From NCBI RefSeq assembly GCF_000307775.2, contig NZ_KK020677.1, forward strand, positions 204,482 through 268,481: a DNA stretch of 64,000 bases, given 5' to 3'. The notes below the pieces were generated by a model. That model worked only from the letters and a program-made list of their open reading frames with translations. It ran no database searches and had not been told where the DNA came from. Position numbers and translations under genes: made by a program. Below, one piece after another: positions 1 to 8,982 of this stretch. Origin of the DNA: Stutzerimonas stutzeri KOS6. Its GTDB lineage: Bacteria > Pseudomonadota > Gammaproteobacteria > Pseudomonadales > Pseudomonadaceae. How positions within the stretch are numbered: position 1 is the stretch's first letter; the number at the start of each line of letters is the position of its first letter.

Positions 1-355
1 GCTCTGTGCGCGAATCGCGGGCCAGGCTGATCCCAAGGTAATCGCTGCGTCGGTGCTTTGTTGGTGGGCTGAAGCCCACCCTACGGAACCGATGGCGTTC
101 AGGTAGGCACGGAGATTCATTGCAGGAGCGCGCCCTGCGCGCGAATCGCGGGCCAGGCTGATCCCAAGGTAATCGCTGCGTCGGTGCTCTGTTGGTGGGC
201 TGAAGCCGACCCTACGGAACCGGTGGCGTTCAGGTAGGCACGGAGAATCATTGTAGGAGCGCGCCCTGCGCGCGAATCGCGTGCCTGGCTGATCCCAAGG
301 TAATCGCTGCGTCGGTGCCCTGTTGGTGGGCTGAAGCCCACCCTACAGAACTGCC
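1..355. repeat. 131-bp tandem repeat array with REP-like hairpins
   Basis: About 2.7 copies of a 131-bp unit lie head to tail. The string GCGAATCGCG recurs at 10, 141 and 272, exactly 131 bp apart, with only scattered differences. Each unit holds a hairpin made of GGTGGGCT and AGCCCACC around a GA loop, at 63-80, 194-211 and 325-342. Each also holds a GCGCGC-rich inverted element after TGTAGGAGC or TGCAGGAGC. Copy 2 has a G that breaks one stem base. Such GTAGG-linked hairpins resemble Pseudomonas REP/BIME elements. The array continues off the left edge, so the copy number is unknown. No RAYT transposase is in this window. Confidence 0.85.
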
Positions 356-546
356 TCCGTGCAACACGAAACGGGGACATTGTCTTCTCGAATAGCTGAT
401 GGTTGAGCCTCGGCAAACCGAAACGCCGGGAGGTGGCGGAAAGTTTTGTCGAGCGGTGGCGGATTCGTTCGCCTCTGTCTGTTAAATTGCGCCCTCTTCC
501 GCCGCCTGCTGGCGCGGCTTCCATCCGTTTGATCGAGAGGTGTCTG

Positions 547-918
547 GTGGCGAAGAAAACCACCTCACTCGCCAGCCTGGGCGGGCTGGTCTATTCCACC
601 GAATCGGGACGTCATTGCCCCGATTGCGGCAAGCCGGTCGATGCGTGTACCTGCAGGCAGACGGCCATTCCCGAAGGCGACGGCATCGCCCGGGTACGCC
701 GTGAAAGCAAGGGGCGGGGCGGCAAGACCGTGACCACCATCAGCGGCGTTGCACTGCCGGAAAGCGAACTCAAGGAGCTGGCCAGCGCGCTGAAGCGCCG
801 CTGTGGTACCGGCGGGGCACTGAAGGACGGTGTCATCGAGATTCAGGGCGATCATGTCACGCTGCTGATCGACGAGTTGAGCAAGCGTGGTTTCAAGGCA
901 AAGAAGTCCGGTGGCTGA
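547..918 (+). CDS. yciH: SUI1-family translation factor YciH
   Basis: This 123-residue protein belongs to the eIF1/SUI1 family (bacterial YciH), thought to act in translation initiation fidelity on the 30S subunit. The N-terminus begins VAKKTTSLASLGGLVYST and holds a small Cys cluster, CPDCGKPVDACTC. The SUI1 core follows, with the basic loop KGRGGKTVTTI and the C-terminal half GDHVTLLIDELSKRGFKAKK. I chose the GTG at 547 over an upstream ATG at 403. GAGAGG sits about 8 nt before the GTG, the protein then has the length usual in pseudomonads, and the upstream extension has no family similarity. It lies just before speA on the same strand. Confidence 0.9.
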   Translation: MAKKTTSLASLGGLVYSTESGRHCPDCGKPVDACTCRQTAIPEGDGIARVRRESKGRGGKTVTTISGVALPESELKELASALKRRCGTGGALKDGVIEIQGDHVTLLIDELSKRGFKAKKSGG

Positions 919-967
919 GAACCCTTGCCGCGCCGGCTGCCAGTTTCGCCATTTCCGCATATCGGCT

Positions 968-995
968 GTCGAAGCCGCATAGCCTTCGCCGGGCT
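968..995. other. Placeholder: nothing transcribed here; speA coding sequence
   Basis: This stretch lies between yciH and speA. A short inverted repeat, GGGCT-GCTTC-AGCCC, lies around 991-1005 and a run of T follows about 20 bases later, so weak termination of yciH transcripts before speA is possible. A GGGAGG ribosome binding site for speA lies at about 1029-1034. Confidence 0.3.
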
Positions 996-1039
996 GCTTC
1001 AGCCCGCTGCGAACCAGTCAATTTTTCCGGGAGGCCTCG

Positions 1040-2953
1040 ATGCCTGTAAGACGCACACGTAAAGACGACGGTAGCCAGTGGACAGCTGCCGATAGCCGCA
1101 GCATCTACGGCATTCGCCACTGGGGCGCGGGGTATTTCGCGATCAATGACCAGGGCAGCGTCGAAGTCAGGCCGCAAGGCCCGAACGGCGAGCCGATCGA
1201 GTTCAGCGGGCTGATCGAGCAACTGCGCGAAGCGGGACTTTCGTTGCCGTTGCTGGTGCGCTTCCCTGGCATCCTGCAGGACCGTGTGCGGCGTCTGACC
1301 GGTGCGTTCGATGCGAATATCGAGCGCATGGAGTACGCCGGCAAGTACACCGCGCTGTATCCGATCAAGGTGAATCAGCAGGAAGCGGTGGTGGAGAACA
1401 TCATCGCCACGCAGAACGTTTCCATCGGCCTTGAGGCCGGCTCCAAGCCGGAGCTGATGGCCGTGCTGGCGCTGGCGCCGAAGGGCGGCACCATCGTCTG
1501 CAATGGCTACAAGGACCGCGAGTTCATCCGTCTGGCACTGATGGGCCAGAAGCTCGGCCATAACGTGTTCATCGTCATCGAGAAGGAGTCCGAGGTCGGG
1601 CTGGTGATCGAGGAAGCCAACGAGCTCAAGCTGACCCCGCAGGTCGGCCTGCGCGTGCGATTGTCGTCCCTGGCGTCGTCGAAGTGGGCCGATACCGGTG
1701 GCGAGCGCTCCAAGTTCGGCCTGTCCGCGGCGCAGCTGCTTTCGGTGATCGAGCGTTTCCGCGCGGTGGGCATGGATCAGGGCATTCGCCTGCTGCACTT
1801 CCACATGGGCTCGCAGATCGCCAATCTGGCTGACTACCGCCAGGGCTTTCGCGAGGCGATCCGCTATTACGCCGAGCTGCGTGCGCTGGGGCTGCCGGTG
1901 GACTACATCGACGTCGGCGGTGGCCTGGGGGTCGACTACGACGGCACGCATTCGCGCAATGCCAGCTCGATCAATTACGACATGGACGAATACGCCGGTA
2001 CCGTGGTCGGCATGCTCAAGGAGTTCTGCGACCGTCAGGAACTGCCGCATCCGCACATCTTTTCCGAGAGCGGCCGGGCGATGACCGCGCACCATGCCGT
2101 GCTGGTCATGCAGGTCACCGACATCGAACGGCACAACGACGAGGTGCCGCAGATCGACAACTACGACGAACTGCCGGAGATCGTCCAGTCGCTGGTCGAC
2201 CTGCTCGGGCCGACCGACCCGGAGATGGTCACCGAAACCTACTGGCGCGCTACCCACTACATGAGCGAGTCCGGCGCGCAGTACGCGTCGGGCAAGCTGA
2301 GCCTGGCGCAGAAGGCGCTGGCAGAGCAGAGCTACTTCGCCATCTGCCGACGCCTGTACAACCAGCTCAAGGCCCGTCAGCGCTCGCATCGCGCGGTGCT
2401 CGACGAACTCAACGACAAGCTGGCGGACAAGTACATCTGCAACTTCTCGGTATTCCAGAGCCTGCCGGATACCTGGGCCATCGACCAGATCCTGCCGATC
2501 GTCCCGCTGCAGCGACTGAGCGAGGAGCCGGTGCGTCGTGCCGTGCTGCAGGACCTGACCTGTGACTCGGATGGCAAGATCAAGCACTACGTCGACGAGC
2601 AGAGCATCGAGAGCAGCATGCCGGTGCATGAGGTCGCGCCGGGTGAGGAGTACTTCCTTGGCGTGTTCCTGGTGGGCGCCTATCAGGAAATCCTCGGCGA
2701 CATGCACAACCTGTTCGGCGATACCGATTCGGTGAACGTCTATCAGCGCGAGGATGGCAGCTATTACCACGCCGGCATCGAGACCCATGACACCATCGAG
2801 GACATGCTGCGCTACGTGCACCTGTCACCCGAGGAGCTGATGACCTACTACCGGGACAAGGTTGCCGGCGCCAGGCTGACCGCCAAGGAGCGCACCCAGT
2901 ACATCGATGCGTTACGCCTGGGGCTGACGCGATCGTCCTATCTGACGCCTTGA
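1040..2953 (+). CDS. speA: Biosynthetic arginine decarboxylase
   Basis: This 637-residue fold-III PLP enzyme decarboxylates arginine to agmatine, the first step of the agmatine route to putrescine. The TIM-barrel domain carries the PLP lysine in YPIKVNQQ (Lys110). It also carries the glycine-rich phosphate loop [11 protein letters not shown] and the substrate-side segment [14 protein letters not shown]. The C-terminal beta domain holds the catalytic cysteine region, [10 protein letters not shown]. The length matches the SpeA family (about 630-660 residues). The start follows GGGAGG by 5 nt. A 10-bp stem hairpin straddles the gap to the convergent DUF2214 gene. The yciH-speA order is the one known in pseudomonads. 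Confidence 0.97.
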   Translation: MPVRRTRKDDGSQWTAADSRSIYGIRHWGAGYFAINDQGSVEVRPQGPNGEPIEFSGLIEQLREAGLSLPLLVRFPGILQDRVRRLTGAFDANIERMEYAGKYTALYPIKVNQQEAVVENIIATQNVSIGLEAGSKPELMAVLALAPKGGTIVCNGYKDREFIRLALMGQKLGHNVFIVIEKESEVGLVIEEANELKLTPQVGLRVRLSSLASSKWADTGGERSKFGLSAAQLLSVIERFRAVGMDQGIRLLHFHMGSQIANLADYRQGFREAIRYYAELRALGLPVDYIDVGGGLGVDYDGTHSRNASSINYDMDEYAGTVVGMLKEFCDRQELPHPHIFSESGRAMTAHHAVLVMQVTDIERHNDEVPQIDNYDELPEIVQSLVDLLGPTDPEMVTETYWRATHYMSESGAQYASGKLSLAQKALAEQSYFAICRRLYNQLKARQRSHRAVLDELNDKLADKYICNFSVFQSLPDTWAIDQILPIVPLQRLSEEPVRRAVLQDLTCDSDGKIKHYVDEQSIESSMPVHEVAPGEEYFLGVFLVGAYQEILGDMHNLFGDTDSVNVYQREDGSYYHAGIETHDTIEDMLRYVHLSPEELMTYYRDKVAGARLTAKERTQYIDALRLGLTRSSYLTP

Positions 2954-2967
2954 GGGGATGAGCGATG

Positions 2968-2995
2968 TGCCGGGCTGTGCGCGGTCAGCCCGGCA
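2968..2995. terminator. Hairpin between convergent speA and DUF2214 gene
   Basis: TGCCGGGCTG pairs perfectly with CAGCCCGGCA over 10 bp around an 8-nt loop. It lies just after the speA stop and includes the stop codon of the convergent minus-strand gene. Neither side has a clear U-tract, so it may stabilise 3' ends or terminate weakly in both directions. Confidence 0.5.
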
Positions 2996-3443
2996 TGACA
3001 CCGAAGCCACGCGCCATGAGCACCGCCAGCATGGGGATCAGCAGGAGCAGAAACAGTTCCAGGCGAATGCTCAGCCTGACCCATCTGGCGCAGCTGCCCG
3101 ACACCACCGGCGTCTGGCCTGCCGCCAGGGCCGGGCGCCAGCGAAGGAAGGTCAGGGTCGGGTAGATGGACAGGACCGCGACCACCACGAACAGGCCGAC
3201 CTTGGCGTGGAACAGACTGTTCTTCAGGTAATAGTCCAGGCCCTTGCCATAGAAGATCGCCCGTGCGCTACCGCTCGCCAGTACCGCCGCCGCGGTGATG
3301 CCGAAGGCGATATCGATGCGAAAAAGACTGCGTGCCCGCTCCAGCGTCAGTGGCTGGCGAAACAGCTGATGCTCCAGCAGAAGCAGTGCGAAGAGCACGA
3401 ATATCGCCAGAAAGTGCAGGTAGGCGGCGACGGCATAGGCCAT
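2985..3443 (-). CDS. DUF2214 (CopD-like) membrane protein
   Basis: This 152-residue integral membrane protein has four predicted helices: about residues 5-24, 45-62, 80-98 and 125-147. It resembles the DUF2214 family, small proteins often compared with CopD-type domains. The histidine near the start of helix 1 (YLHFLAIF) and the His in NSLFHAKVG are typical of the family. Its biochemical role is unknown. The start has AAGGA 9 nt upstream. It begins only 4 bp after the stop codon of the MATE gene, so the two are very probably co-transcribed and perhaps translationally coupled. Confidence 0.75.
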   Translation of the reverse strand: MAYAVAAYLHFLAIFVLFALLLLEHQLFRQPLTLERARSLFRIDIAFGITAAAVLASGSARAIFYGKGLDYYLKNSLFHAKVGLFVVVAVLSIYPTLTFLRWRPALAAGQTPVVSGSCARWVRLSIRLELFLLLLIPMLAVLMARGFGVMPG

Positions 3444-3447
3444 GTGT

Positions 3448-4824
3448 TCAGGTTCCTTCGACAGGGTGTCCGACGGCAGGCCCGGTCATGGTAAACCAGG
3501 CGCCGCGGCGTTGCAGGCGCCAGGCGACAGTACCCAGGCAGAGGCCGCGCATCAGCATGAAACTCAGGAAGGCCAGCCACAGTCCATGGTTGCCCAGCCC
3601 CTGCAGCAACCAGCCCAGTGGCAGGCTCAGCACCACCGCCAAGAGCATGCTGTCGCGCATTTCGCGCGCGCGGGTGGCGCCGATGAACAGGCCATCGAGC
3701 AGGTAGCTCCAGACCGTCACCAGCGGCAGCACCGCCAGATAGGGCAGGTAGGTCAGCGCGGTCTGGCGAACATCGGGGATGTCGGTCTGTAACTGGATGA
3801 ACAACTGGCCGGCACAGAGAAAGAACAGGCCGAAGATTAAGCTGGCCATCAGCGACCAGCCGCCAGCGACGACCATCACCCGCTGCAGCGCCTTGCGATC
3901 GCGGGCACCGATGGCGTGCCCGCTCAGCGCTTCCACGGCGTGAGCCAGTCCATCGAGCGCATGGGCGGTCAGCAGCAGGCCGTTGAGCAACAGCGCATTG
4001 GCTGCAACCGTCGCGTCACCCAGTCGTGTGCCCTGCACCGTGACCAGGAAGAACACCAGCTGCAGCGCCAGCGAGCGCAGGAAGATGTCGCGATTGACCG
4101 CCAGCAACGGCCGCCAGCTTGCCCACCGACGCAACGCGCCGGCGTCGAGTCGGCCCGGATAGCGGGCCAGCGCATTGCGGGTGAGCGCCAGGCCGAGCAG
4201 CGCGCCGCTCCATTCGGCAATCACCGAGGCGCGGGCAGCGCCGGCAACGCCCCAGTCGAGGCCGAGGACGAACCAAAGGTCCAGCACGACATTGATGAGG
4301 TTGGTCGTCAGCAGGATGGCCAGCGGCGCACGAGCGTTCTGCGTACCGAGAAACCAGCCGATCAGTGCATAGCTGGCCAATGCCGCGGGCAGGCCGAAAA
4401 GGCGTGTCTGGAAATAGTCGCGGGTCAGTTCGTCCAGTTCGGCCGAGGGCTGCATGAACTGCAGGGCAATGCCTTTCAACGGGACGCCCAGTGCACCGAG
4501 CAACAGGGCGAAGCCCAGTGCCAGCAAGAGGCCCTGCAACAGGATCTGACGCAGCGCTCCACCATCGTCGCGGCCGGCGGCTTGTGCCGTGAAGCCCGTG
4601 GTGCCCATGCGCAGGAAACCCATCACCCAGACCAGCAGCGTGTAGAGGCTGCCGCCAACGGCCACCGCGCCCAACTGATGTGCGTGCGGCAGATGGCCGA
4701 TCACGCTGCTGTCCACCAGGGCGACCAGCGGAACGGACAGGTTCGACAGGATCATCGGCGCAGCCAGCGCCCAGACGCGCTTGTGGGTCGGGGCGTGCTG
4801 CCAGGCGGTCAACAGCCGTGACAT
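3448..4824 (-). CDS. MATE-family multidrug/DinF-like efflux protein
   Basis: This 458-residue polytopic protein has about 12 hydrophobic segments and the MATE layout of two similar six-helix bundles. The N-terminal signature is seen in WALAAPMILSNLSVPLVALVD. The sequence is closer to the DinF-like branch than to NorM. Such proteins use a sodium or proton gradient to export cationic compounds; the substrate here cannot be told. GGAG lies 7 nt before the ATG. It is the first gene of a pair with the DUF2214 protein downstream. Confidence 0.88.
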   Translation of the reverse strand: MSRLLTAWQHAPTHKRVWALAAPMILSNLSVPLVALVDSSVIGHLPHAHQLGAVAVGGSLYTLLVWVMGFLRMGTTGFTAQAAGRDDGGALRQILLQGLLLALGFALLLGALGVPLKGIALQFMQPSAELDELTRDYFQTRLFGLPAALASYALIGWFLGTQNARAPLAILLTTNLINVVLDLWFVLGLDWGVAGAARASVIAEWSGALLGLALTRNALARYPGRLDAGALRRWASWRPLLAVNRDIFLRSLALQLVFFLVTVQGTRLGDATVAANALLLNGLLLTAHALDGLAHAVEALSGHAIGARDRKALQRVMVVAGGWSLMASLIFGLFFLCAGQLFIQLQTDIPDVRQTALTYLPYLAVLPLVTVWSYLLDGLFIGATRAREMRDSMLLAVVLSLPLGWLLQGLGNHGLWLAFLSFMLMRGLCLGTVAWRLQRRGAWFTMTGPAVGHPVEGT

Positions 4825-4967
4825 GAAGGTCTCCAGAGCAGCCGGACATGATACGTCGCGCTCAGGGGCGCGGCCAGCGCTGGAGCGTAAGGCGAGAGGT
4901 GGCTGACCGGGCGATGTGCTTCGTGCGAATCGATCGGCCCGCTATGCGGTGTGCTGCGTGTCCCGGG

Positions 4968-5261
4968 TCACTGAATCAGCCAGCTCAGCAGCCATAGGCC
5001 GAAAAACAGCCAGACCAGGCCGCCGATGATCGATCCGCGAAAGAATGCGCGGATCGCGGCGACCAGCAACAGCAACCCGATCACCAGCGCGACCAGGCTC
5101 AGTAGCGAACGGTCCATGCCGAGGGTGCGTGAAAGGCCCTCGAGAAAATTGTGCCCGGCGCGGGCGAACAGGCCGAAGAAGTCGCCCAGTCCCTCGACGA
5201 TGAAGCGAATGACCGTACCGATCGCCTGACCCAGCCATTCGAAGAATCCCTCTACCCGCAT
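4968..5261 (-). CDS. Small hypothetical membrane protein
   Basis: This 97-residue protein is not recognised. The N-terminal half is amphipathic (FFEWLGQAIGTVIRFIVEGL). The C-terminal half has two close hydrophobic stretches, about residues 55-72 and 77-95, that look like a helical hairpin in the membrane. A GGGAGAG ribosome binding site lies 6 nt before the ATG, which supports it as a real gene. It stands alone, divergent from the yjiK-like gene and 143 bp from the MATE start. The gap 5262-5492 shows no other coding signal. Confidence 0.6.
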   Translation of the reverse strand: MRVEGFFEWLGQAIGTVIRFIVEGLGDFFGLFARAGHNFLEGLSRTLGMDRSLLSLVALVIGLLLLVAAIRAFFRGSIIGGLVWLFFGLWLLSWLIQ

Positions 5262-5492
5262 GTATCACTCTCCCAAACCAGTCGAATGCAAGGCGCAAGC
5301 CCGGCCCTGCATATTGGGCTGCCGCACAGGCCCTAGAGTTCCATGTGTGGGCCGTAGGCGGGAACCAAGCGTGGCAAACGCGGGTCGGTATGTCGCTTCG
5401 TGACCCTCGCTGCATCCCCCGGAGTCCGCCGTCATTCAATTGCAACATGCGCCGGGCAGCCTGCCCAGTACTACCTGAACGAGTAAACGACG

Positions 5493-6428
5493 ATGCGAGC
5501 CCTCGCCATAGCGCACCTAGGGCGGATAGCGACGCTGCGCCCACTCACCTGGGTCTACGCCTTCGTGCTGTTCGGCCTGCTTTATCTCGCCGCCACGCTT
5601 CATCTCGACGAGCGAGTGTTCTATTCACTGAAGACCGCCTGGCATGAAGCGAGCTGGGAGCGGCGCAGCCTGTGGCTGCCTGAGTACCGTGTGAAGATCG
5701 ATGCGCTGCCCGTCGCGACGGTGACGAACAACCTTTCCGGGCTGACCTACGATGATCGACGCGATCATCTATGGGCGGTGCTCAATAACCCGGAAGAGCT
5801 GCTGGCGCTGGGCCGCGACGGCGCCTTGATCGCGCGTTACCCGTTGCAGGGCTTCGAGGATGTCGAAGGGGTGACCTATCTCGGCGATGACCTGTTGGTC
5901 CTGACCGAAGAACGCAAGCAATCACTGGTGGTGGTGCAGGTGCCCAGTGCTGCCGGGCCGCTGCTGCGTGCCGAGGCGCTCTCCCTCACCCTGGCCTTGA
6001 ATGATGCGGACAATACCGGCTTCGAGGGCGTGGGATACGACCGGGCCGGGGACCGGCTGTTCGTGGTCAAGGAGCATTCGCCGCGCAAGCTCTACGAGAT
6101 ACGCGGTATCAAGCGTAGCCTGGCGGGTGACATGGCAATCACCATCATCGACCGCGAGGCATGGATCGAGAGGCTCGACATGGCCAGCGACCTGGCCTCG
6201 GTGCATTTCGACGAGCAAACCGGCCATCTGCTGTTGCTCAGTGACGAGGCGAAGATGATGCTGGAACTCGATGCCGAGGGCGAGTTGGTCAGCTTCCGCT
6301 CGCTATGGAGCGGTTTCGCCGGGCTCGAGCGCAGTGTGCCGCAGGCCGAGGGCATGACCTTCGATGCCGGGGGCAATCTCTATCTGGTCAGCGAACCCAA
6401 TCTGTTCTACGCCTTCGAACACGAGTGA
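5493..6428 (+). CDS. SdiA-regulated (YjiK-like) beta-propeller protein
   Basis: This 311-residue protein has one N-terminal membrane anchor (about residues 17-35, WVYAFVLFGLLYLAATL) and a periplasmic domain of the SdiA-regulated/YjiK family. Family features include NLSGLTYDDRRDHLWAVLNNPEEL, the EDVEGVTYLGDDLLVLTEER strand pair, the NTGFEGVGYD repeat and a closing AEGMTFDAGGNLYLVSEPN. The repeated G(V/L)TYD/(V/L)GYD blades suggest a six-bladed propeller related to phytase and esterase-like folds. Function is not established. It is monocistronic and convergent with the YdcZ-type gene, which ends 15 bp away. Confidence 0.8.
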   Translation: MRALAIAHLGRIATLRPLTWVYAFVLFGLLYLAATLHLDERVFYSLKTAWHEASWERRSLWLPEYRVKIDALPVATVTNNLSGLTYDDRRDHLWAVLNNPEELLALGRDGALIARYPLQGFEDVEGVTYLGDDLLVLTEERKQSLVVVQVPSAAGPLLRAEALSLTLALNDADNTGFEGVGYDRAGDRLFVVKEHSPRKLYEIRGIKRSLAGDMAITIIDREAWIERLDMASDLASVHFDEQTGHLLLLSDEAKMMLELDAEGELVSFRSLWSGFAGLERSVPQAEGMTFDAGGNLYLVSEPNLFYAFEHE

Positions 6429-6443
6429 GCCGGCCTCTTCGCG

Positions 6444-6893
6444 CTAGCCGCGCTGGATCAGCCATACACCGGCGAAGATCAGCAGCAGGCCGGCCACCTT
6501 CCCCAGGCTGATGGGCGACTGACGAAAACCGGCCCAGCCGAAGTGATCCAGCAGCAGCGCGACGAACAATTGTCCGGCCAGCAGCAGTGCCATGAACAGC
6601 AGCGCGCCGGTGCGTGGTGCGGCAAAGGCGGCAGTGGCGATGAAGAACGCGCCGAGCAGGCCGCTGGTCCAGTGCCACCAGTTCAGGCTTCTGAGCGTCT
6701 GCAGTGCCGGCATGTCCCGTTGAATCAGCACGATGGCGCACAGTGCAAGCGTCCCCACTGCGAACGAAAGCAATGCCGCGCTCATGACGTTGCCGAGTTG
6801 ACGTGCCACCTGACCGTTGATTCCGGCCTGCAGCGGCAACATCGCACCGGCGATGAACGGCAGGGTGAGTAACCACCAGGCAACGGCAGGCAT
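6444..6893 (-). CDS. YdcZ/DUF606-type small DMT transporter
   Basis: This 149-residue membrane protein has five predicted helices: about residues 5-20, 34-54, 72-90, 97-114 and 128-145. It belongs to the DMT superfamily's short DUF606 branch, recognised by MLPLQAGINGQVARQLGNVMSAALLSF near the N-terminus and the closing GKVAGLLLIFAGVWLIQRG. Short DMT proteins usually work as dimers; the substrate is unknown. GGAG lies 8 nt before the ATG. Confidence 0.75.
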   Translation of the reverse strand: MPAVAWWLLTLPFIAGAMLPLQAGINGQVARQLGNVMSAALLSFAVGTLALCAIVLIQRDMPALQTLRSLNWWHWTSGLLGAFFIATAAFAAPRTGALLFMALLLAGQLFVALLLDHFGWAGFRQSPISLGKVAGLLLIFAGVWLIQRG

Positions 6894-6977
6894 TTCGAAT
6901 CTCCAGCATCAGGGGCGCGACAGTATGGCGATCCCCGGAACGGCTCGCCAGCCTGTTGGGCGACCGGCCAGGCTGGA

Positions 6978-7535
6978 TCAGCGAGGCGGGTATTGCGAGA
7001 GCACCCTGCTCACCATTTCCCGGGCCGCTTCGGCGCGTTCGGCAGGCGAGGCCTGCGGGCTGCGCAGCACCTGCTCGGCGCTGCCCCGCCAGACCAGCTT
7101 GCCGTCGGCTGCGTCATACAGGTCGATCTGCAGCGTGCCGACCTGATAGTCGACGGTGCGGGTATCGGTGAACATCGGCCCGCCCCAATAGCCGTACCAG
7201 GGGTTGCCCCACGCGCCGGACGTGGTGGTGTACTGCTGGGTGCGCTGGTCGACGATGTACCAGGCCTGCACCCGGACATCCGTTGCAGCTCCTTCGGCGG
7301 CAGGGCGCAGGCCGCGTTGGTCGAGCTGTGCGGCGATGGCGTCGCGGATGCGCTGCTCGGTCAGGTCGCTGTGTATACGCGGGTCGTCTGGCCGATACTG
7401 CAGCGCCGGCTCCTTCCAGCTCCAGTTGCGGTAAGCGGAGAAGTCTCTGGCTGGATCGAAATCGCGTTGCAACTGCAGGTTCTGGCAAGCCGCCAGGGCA
7501 AGGATGAGGGCAATCGGCAACAATCGGCGGAGCAT
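6978..7535 (-). CDS. DUF4136 lipoprotein (copy 1)
   Basis: This 185-residue predicted outer-envelope lipoprotein has a signal peptide MLRRLLPIALILALAAC with the lipobox LAAC (Cys17). The mature part is a DUF4136 domain: DFSAYRNWSWKEPA near the front, an inner stretch with LDQRGLRPAAEGAATDVRV, and a final strand region QIDLYDAADGKLVWRGSAE. A longer frame opens at 7715, but I chose the ATG at 7535 because it places the signal peptide at the N-terminus and has GGAGAA upstream. A second, clearly related gene lies just upstream on the same strand. The function of the family is unknown. Confidence 0.8.
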   Translation of the reverse strand: MLRRLLPIALILALAACQNLQLQRDFDPARDFSAYRNWSWKEPALQYRPDDPRIHSDLTEQRIRDAIAAQLDQRGLRPAAEGAATDVRVQAWYIVDQRTQQYTTTSGAWGNPWYGYWGGPMFTDTRTVDYQVGTLQIDLYDAADGKLVWRGSAEQVLRSPQASPAERAEAAREMVSRVLSQYPPR

Positions 7536-7609
7536 GGTCGTTCTCCTGCGGTGGAATCTGCTCAGTCTAGGCCCGGCGCACGTTTTTGGCCCGTGCTCAC
7601 TGGCTGCGC

Positions 7610-8212
7610 TCAGCGAGGTGGGTAGGCTTCGAGTGCGCGCTCTACCGCCTGGCGCACGGCTTCCTCCTGGCTGGAGCGGCTGTCGCTGCTGCGTGCCTCG
7701 GCGCGTGTGCTCCATACGGCCTGGCCGGAGGCCGCGTCGAACATCTCGATACGCACCGTAACCACTTCCTCTTCATAACTGCGCACGATTGGAACCCGTG
7801 TGCCGATGCCGTAGCCCGTTCCATACCCTCCACCGTAGCGCCCGGCACCGATCCCCGGGCCATAGTCGTCATAGGTATGCCGCAGCCGTGTCTCCATCCG
7901 GGCGATGGCGTTGATCTGCACGTCGCCCTTGGCGCCCTGCGCCGCGGGGCGCAAGCCGCGCTGGTCGAGCGCGCCGGAAACCATTTCCTGCAGCGCTTCG
8001 CCGCTGATCGAGGCGGTGCCGGCCGGCGGGTTGCGCCAGCTCCAGCTCTGGTAGGCGGAAAAATCACGAGGTGCGGCCGGGTAGGTGGGTGACTGGATCT
8101 GTTCCACCGGCGGCGCGGGCGGGATCGGCGCGGCGTCGCCGGTGTAGGGGTTGCTGCCCTGGCAGGCGGCAAGGCTCAGACAGAGCAGTGGCAGTGCGAT
8201 GCGGATCGACAT
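7610..8212 (-). CDS. DUF4136 lipoprotein (copy 2)
   Basis: This 200-residue lipoprotein is paralogous to its downstream neighbour. Its signal is MSIRIALPLLCLSLAAC with lipobox LAAC, then a Pro-rich linker and DFSAYQSWSWRNPPAG. It also has LDQRGLRPAAQGAKGDVQI and ending strands IEMFDAASGQAVWSTRAEA. A Gly/Tyr-rich loop (residues ~112-128) holds GAGRYGGGYGTGYGIG, which copy 1 has as a Trp/Gly-rich segment. The ATG at 8212 has a strong GGAGGT 7 nt upstream, so I preferred it over the longer frame. The two genes are 74 bp apart and probably arose by tandem duplication. Confidence 0.8.
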   Translation of the reverse strand: MSIRIALPLLCLSLAACQGSNPYTGDAAPIPPAPPVEQIQSPTYPAAPRDFSAYQSWSWRNPPAGTASISGEALQEMVSGALDQRGLRPAAQGAKGDVQINAIARMETRLRHTYDDYGPGIGAGRYGGGYGTGYGIGTRVPIVRSYEEEVVTVRIEMFDAASGQAVWSTRAEARSSDSRSSQEEAVRQAVERALEAYPPR

Positions 8213-8232
8213 CGGTGACCTCCGGTCGGCGC

Positions 8233-8982
8233 TCAGCGGGGCCGACACAACCAGTGCAGGTAGCGCCCGAGACCGGCGAAGGCGGGATGGCGACGGTAGG
8301 CCAGTTCCATCTCGACGAGGTCGGCCGGCTCGGTGCGGGCCTGGAAATCGGCGGGCATGTAGTCATGGAATACGCGCACGCCACTGCTTGCTTCGACCTG
8401 CCAGTGCGGCGCGAGTTGCGCGGCCAGCTCGCGCGGGTCGAGCGGCTGTTGCGGCGTCAGGCTCTGGCGCTCGCCGGCGTAGGTCTGGCTGCGCAGCTTC
8501 TTGAAATGACCCTTGAGCAGGTTGCGGTAGATCAGTGCGTCGCGGTTGTAGAAGGCCAGCGACAGCCAGCCGTCGGCTGATGTCAGGCGATGCAGCACCG
8601 GCAGGATCGCCTGGGGCTCGGCCAGCCATTCCAGCACCGCGTGGCAGATGACCAGATCGAAGCGGCCCTCGACCTGGTTTTCGACTGTCTGCCAGGGCGC
8701 CTGAATGAAGGCTGCCTGCTGGCCGGCTGCGGCAAACTGCTTGCGAGCGCCTTCTAGCATCGGCTCTGCCGGTTCTGCCAGGGTCACATCATGGCCCTGC
8801 TGCGCCAGCCACAGACTCATATGGCCGAGGCCGGCGCCGATGTCCAGCACCCGCAACGGACGCTGCGGCAGGATTTCCGCGAGGTCGGCCTGCAGCACGG
8901 CAAGGCGGATCGCACCCTTGGCGCCGCCATAGATCTTCTCGGCGAAGCGCGTCGCCAGCTCGTCGAAATGGCGGTCGCTCAT
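8233..8982 (-). CDS. cmoM: tRNA cmo5U methyltransferase CmoM (SmtA)
   Basis: This 249-residue class I SAM methyltransferase is predicted to convert 5-carboxymethoxyuridine to its methyl ester at the tRNA wobble position. The N-terminus MSDRHFDELATRFAEKIYGG matches the CmoM pattern. The SAM-binding motif I is VLDIGAGLGHMSLWLA, followed by the post-I acidic residue in VTLAEPAEPML, DLVICHAVLEWLAEPQAI (motif IV region) and the family-specific GVRVFHDYMPADF. Its ATG overlaps the stop of the upstream MazG-like gene in an ATGA arrangement, so translation is coupled. A longer frame to 9153 only overlaps that gene. Confidence 0.88.
   Translation of the reverse strand: MSDRHFDELATRFAEKIYGGAKGAIRLAVLQADLAEILPQRPLRVLDIGAGLGHMSLWLAQQGHDVTLAEPAEPMLEGARKQFAAAGQQAAFIQAPWQTVENQVEGRFDLVICHAVLEWLAEPQAILPVLHRLTSADGWLSLAFYNRDALIYRNLLKGHFKKLRSQTYAGERQSLTPQQPLDPRELAAQLAPHWQVEASSGVRVFHDYMPADFQARTEPADLVEMELAYRRHPAFAGLGRYLHWLCRPR

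Noticed and set aside
1..355. Possible CRISPR array
   Set aside because: The 131-bp unit is repeated head to tail without unique spacers, contains REP-like hairpins and has no cas gene near it.
968..995. The feature entry placed at 968-995 as a note on the yciH-speA gap
   Set aside because: It is not a gene or a confident terminator; it records only weak inverted repeats near 991-1005 and should be read as a low-value note.
893..2821. 642-codon open frame opposite speA
   Set aside because: It covers speA almost exactly on the other strand and its protein is low-complexity (His/Gln/Arg-rich) with no family motif; long antisense frames are common in GC-rich DNA.
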